A stretch of 52,948 bases of DNA from Henriciella sp. (GTDB lineage Bacteria > Pseudomonadota > Alphaproteobacteria > Caulobacterales > Hyphomonadaceae): positions 1 to 52,948 of the forward strand of contig DUBH01000019.1 in NCBI GenBank assembly GCA_012960415.1. Reading direction: 5' to 3'. The first letter of the stretch is position 1. Each line of letters begins with the position of its first letter. Under the pieces are notes generated by a model that was not told where the DNA came from, made no database searches, and saw nothing but the letters and a program-made list of their open reading frames with translations. A program made the translations under genes and the position numbers. Below, one piece after another: positions 50,305 through 52,948 of the stretch.

Positions 50305-50436
50305 TCAGATGACAAAGGCGAAGATCAAGCCGAGGGCGAGCACCGCCGCAATAGTGGAAATGATAAGCACATAGCGCACGCCTTTGCCGGTTTCGCCCTG
50401 GCGTGCATCTTCTTCTGGCAGTTTTGGATCAGTCAT
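50305..50436 (-). CDS. Small single-pass membrane protein (43 residues)
   Basis: A short gene found by translating the gap between topA and rnr. The protein starts MTDPKLPEEDARQGETGKG, a charged N-terminus, and ends in one membrane helix (VRYVLIISTIAAVLALGLIFAFVI). AGGA lies nine bases before the ATG and codon use looks normal for the strain. It reads in the same direction as topA and rnr, 61 bases before the rnr start. Small membrane proteins with this layout occur in many alphaproteobacterial genomes but have no known role. Confidence 0.62.
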   Translation of the reverse strand: MTDPKLPEEDARQGETGKGVRYVLIISTIAAVLALGLIFAFVI

Positions 50437-50540
50437 CTTCAGCGTCCTGTCATACGCGCACGGGCGCTGGCCCGCACCATGAATTGTGTTACCGACCTAC
50501 ATCTGTTTCGACGGAAGAGATTGTAAAGCGATTCAAGTGC

Positions 50541-52948
50541 TTAAGCGTCGTCAGTTTTTGACTTTGCGGACTTCTTCGCGGCTGGCTTTTTCTTCGCGGC
50601 GGTCTTCTTCGCCGGTGCCTTCTTCTTGGCAGGCTTTTTCGCCTTAGCGTCGATCAGCTCTACAGCTTGCTCTAGCGTGACTGTGTCGGGTGTCACATCC
50701 TTTGGCAGGGTCGCATTCGTCTTCTTGTGCTTCACATACGGACCGTAACGACCTTCATAGACATGGATCGGCTCATCGTCTGCGGGGTGCTTGCCGAGCT
50801 CTTTGAGCGGCGTTGCGCCGCGACCGCCGCCGCGCTTGGACTTCTTGTCCTCAATCAGCGTCACAGCGCGGTTGAGGCCGATGTCGAACAGCTCCTCGAT
50901 GTTCTGAACATTCGCGAAGGTGCGCTGGTGCTGCACATAGGGGCCGTAGCGCCCGAGATTGGCGCGGATCATCTCGCCGTCATCGGGGTGCTCACCCACG
51001 TCGCGCGGAAGCGACAGGAGCTTTACGCCCTGATCCAGCGTCAGTGCTTTGGCGTCCCATCCCTTTGGTACACTAGTCCTCTTGGGTTTGTCGTCGTCAC
51101 TGCGTGCCATTTCGACATAGGGGCCGAACCTGCCTGTTTTCAGGAAGACTGGCTCACCGGTTTCGGGATGCAGGCCAAGTTCTTCGCCTTCCGGGTTGAT
51201 GGCGCCTTCCTGCTCGCTGTCGGCAGAGAAGGGACGGGTGAACTTGCATTCCGGATAGCGCGAGCAGCCGACGAAGGCGCCGTGGCGACCAAGTTTCAGG
51301 GACAGCTCGCCTTCGCCGCAAAGCGGACATTCGCGCGGGTTCTCTTTGGGATTGCCGTTCTCATCTGTCTTCGGGAAAACATACGGACCGAGTGCCTCAT
51401 TCAACGCGTCGAGGACGTTGGAAACACGTAATTCTTTCGTCTCGGCGATCGCTGCCTGAAACTGGACCCAGAACTCACGCAGGAACGCTTTCCAGTCGAG
51501 CTTGCCGTCAGAAATGACGTCCAGCTGCTCTTCAAGTTCGGCGGTAAAGTCGTACTCGACGTAGCGCGCGAAAAAGTTCTCGAGGAAGGCGGTGACGAGA
51601 CGGCCCTTATCCTCAGGGATCAGCTGCTTCTTTTCGAGCCGCACATAGTCGCGGTCTTCCAGCGTCGACAGGGTGGACGCATAGGTCGACGGTCGCCCGA
51701 TGCCGAGCTCTTCCAGCCGTTTGACGAGGGAGGCTTCAGTGAAACGTGGCGGAGGCTGGGTGAAGTGCTGGTCTGATTTGGCTTCGATGAGGTCCGCGTG
51801 GTCACGCTCATTCATCTTAGGCAGGCGGCCTTCGGCATCCTCATCCTCGTCGCCATCATCGCGCCCTTCCGTGTAGAGCTTGATGAAGCCGTCAAACTGG
51901 ACGACCTGGCCGGTCGCGCGAAGCTGAGCGCGGCCATCTTTCGACATGAAGTCGAGCGTCGTGCGCTCGAAAATCGCTGCTTCCATCTGTGACGCGACAG
52001 CGCGGCGCCAGATCAGTGTGTAGAGCTTCTTCAGGTCACCATCACCGCGATACTCTTCCGGGCGGATGGAGAAATCTGTCGGGCGGATGGCCTCGTGAGC
52101 TTCCTGCGCATTCTTGGCCTTGGACGAATAGCGGCGCGGCTTTTCCGGCAGGTAGCGGGCGCCATAGTCACTTTCGATCTGCTTGCGTGAGGCATGATAA
52201 GCCTCTTCGGCCATATTGATGCCGTCGGTCCGCATATAGGTGATACGGCCTTCCTCGTAGAGCTTCTGGGCCGCACCCATGGTCCGTTTGGCGGTAAAGC
52301 CGAGCTTGCGGGAGGCTTCCTGTTGCAGGGTCGACGTGATGAAAGGCGGCGGCGGGTTGCGCTTGACCGGCTTAGATTCAACCGAGCTGACCGTGTAGCC
52401 GCCTACTTTTACTGCTTCGAGCGCAGCGGCCGCGCTCTTCTCATCGGGAAGCGAAAATTTCTTGAGGTTGTCGCCGTCGAGGGCGTGAAGGCGAGCCTTG
52501 AAGCTCGTGCCGTCCTTTGCCCGCAGGTCTGCCTCGATGGACCAGTATTCCTGCGGCTGGAAGGTCTCGATCTCGAGCTCGCGCTGGCAAATGATCCGCA
52601 GGGCCACTGACTGCACGCGGCCAGCAGAGCGAGAGCCCGGAAGCTTGCGCCAGAGGACCGGAGAAAGATTGAAGCCCACGAGGTAATCAAGCGCGCGGCG
52701 GGCGAGATAGGCATCAACAAGTTCCTGGTCGATCTCACGCGGATGTTCCATTGCGGTGGTGACCGCGTTCTTGGTGATCGCGTTAAAGACGACGCGCTCG
52801 ACCGGAATGCCTTTCAGCGCTTTTCGCTTTTCCAGCGCTTCGAGGAGGTGCCAGCTGATGGCTTCGCCTTCACGATCAGGGTCAGTTGCGAGAATGAGTT
52901 TGTCGGCGGACTTGGTCGCCTCGGCGATATCGCGAATGCGGCTCGCGG
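50541..52948 (-). CDS. topA: DNA topoisomerase I (5' end beyond window)
   Basis: Relaxes negative supercoils through a transient protein-DNA link. The window holds the C-terminal 801 residues; the frame runs open to the window edge, so the start is missing. The TOPRIM acidic site DPDREGEAISWH is visible near the edge, and the catalytic Tyr is in RITYMRTDG. A zinc-ribbon domain has CPLCGEGELSLKLGRHGAF with Cys pairs, then further degenerate topoisomerase C-terminal repeats (GRYGPYV occurs twice, GRFGPYV once). The tail is lysine- and alanine-rich (PAKKKAPAKKTAAKKK), like histone H1. In relatives dprA precedes topA; here it does not. Confidence 0.95.
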   Translation of the reverse strand, partial: ASRIRDIAEATKSADKLILATDPDREGEAISWHLLEALEKRKALKGIPVERVVFNAITKNAVTTAMEHPREIDQELVDAYLARRALDYLVGFNLSPVLWRKLPGSRSAGRVQSVALRIICQRELEIETFQPQEYWSIEADLRAKDGTSFKARLHALDGDNLKKFSLPDEKSAAAALEAVKVGGYTVSSVESKPVKRNPPPPFITSTLQQEASRKLGFTAKRTMGAAQKLYEEGRITYMRTDGINMAEEAYHASRKQIESDYGARYLPEKPRRYSSKAKNAQEAHEAIRPTDFSIRPEEYRGDGDLKKLYTLIWRRAVASQMEAAIFERTTLDFMSKDGRAQLRATGQVVQFDGFIKLYTEGRDDGDEDEDAEGRLPKMNERDHADLIEAKSDQHFTQPPPRFTEASLVKRLEELGIGRPSTYASTLSTLEDRDYVRLEKKQLIPEDKGRLVTAFLENFFARYVEYDFTAELEEQLDVISDGKLDWKAFLREFWVQFQAAIAETKELRVSNVLDALNEALGPYVFPKTDENGNPKENPRECPLCGEGELSLKLGRHGAFVGCSRYPECKFTRPFSADSEQEGAINPEGEELGLHPETGEPVFLKTGRFGPYVEMARSDDDKPKRTSVPKGWDAKALTLDQGVKLLSLPRDVGEHPDDGEMIRANLGRYGPYVQHQRTFANVQNIEELFDIGLNRAVTLIEDKKSKRGGGRGATPLKELGKHPADDEPIHVYEGRYGPYVKHKKTNATLPKDVTPDTVTLEQAVELIDAKAKKPAKKKAPAKKTAAKKKPAAKKSAKSKTDDA

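Noticed and set aside
1-52948. Mobile elements, CRISPR arrays, prophage genes, tRNA or rRNA genes
   Set aside because: No transposase, integrase, repeat-spacer pattern, cloverleaf or rRNA-like sequence was recognised anywhere by reading; a covariance search for tRNAs would be the decisive check.

Overview
The window is one continuous block of chromosomal, mostly housekeeping DNA from an alphaproteobacterium. It is G+C-rich by eye (about 60 %). The best guess is a member of the Caulobacterales, Hyphomonadaceae-like. Four things point there: the divK-pleD cell-cycle signalling pair (44.6-46.4 kb), a small secreted UrcA-family protein (4.9 kb), a cluster of DUF6491-type exported proteins (34.0-35.5 kb), and alphaproteobacterial gene orders such as fabD-fabG-acpP-fabF-mltG-yicC-gmk and lptD-surA-pdxA-rsmA. 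The taxon is inferred from gene content; no 16S gene is present. I saw no rRNA, tRNA, CRISPR array, insertion sequence or prophage gene. No gene-free stretch exceeds 300 bases; the longest is 11352-11609 (258 bases).

Layout. 0-5 kb: a truncated gene with an OmpA-like C-terminus, then a minus-strand run radA-cvpA-purF-SDR. 4.8-7.2 kb: plus-strand urcA-like gene, a flavoprotein and a membrane-anchored unknown. 7.2-11.4 kb: minus-strand dnaB-alr-mlaE-mlaF. 11.5-12.9 kb: ribosomal operon rpsF-rpsR-rplI with a clear terminator and a candidate promoter and leader. 13.0-13.8 kb: a PEP mutase/isocitrate lyase-like enzyme. 14.0-21.0 kb: plus-strand fatty-acid synthesis and envelope genes (fabD, fabG, acpP, fabF, mltG), then yicC, gmk and fbp. 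21.0-28.2 kb: minus-strand plsY-dprA and lptD-surA-pdxA-rsmA. 28.3-32.6 kb: a TetR regulator converging on a minus-strand ruvX-AEC transporter-pyrB-pyrC' run, in which the dihydroorotase homologue has lost its metal ligands.

32.7-39.4 kb: gatC, gatA and gatB, the amidotransferase that makes Gln-tRNA(Gln) and Asn-tRNA(Asn). The genes are broken up. Four minus-strand genes for exported proteins, three of them DUF6491-like paralogues sharing four cysteines, lie between gatC and gatA. Two small membrane-protein genes lie between gatA and gatB. 39.6-44.5 kb: minus-strand dinB, RidA, GDPD, GNAT, a DUF2007-like membrane protein and a HIT protein. 44.6-46.4 kb: divK-pleD. 46.4-52.9 kb: minus-strand topA (5' end beyond the window), a 43-residue membrane protein, rnr, a NUDIX hydrolase, rpmG and a universal stress protein.

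Much of the block serves growth-linked functions: replication (dnaB, topA), translation (rpsF, rpsR, rplI, rpmG, gatCAB, rsmA), nucleotide synthesis (purF, pyrB, gmk) and envelope building (alr, fab genes, plsY, mltG, mlaEF, lptD, surA). No fully novel system is evident. The best leads are the DUF6491-like cassette in the gat locus, the catalytically dead PyrC' next to PyrB, the DUF2007-like membrane protein, and possible cell-cycle promoter elements upstream of divK and fabD.
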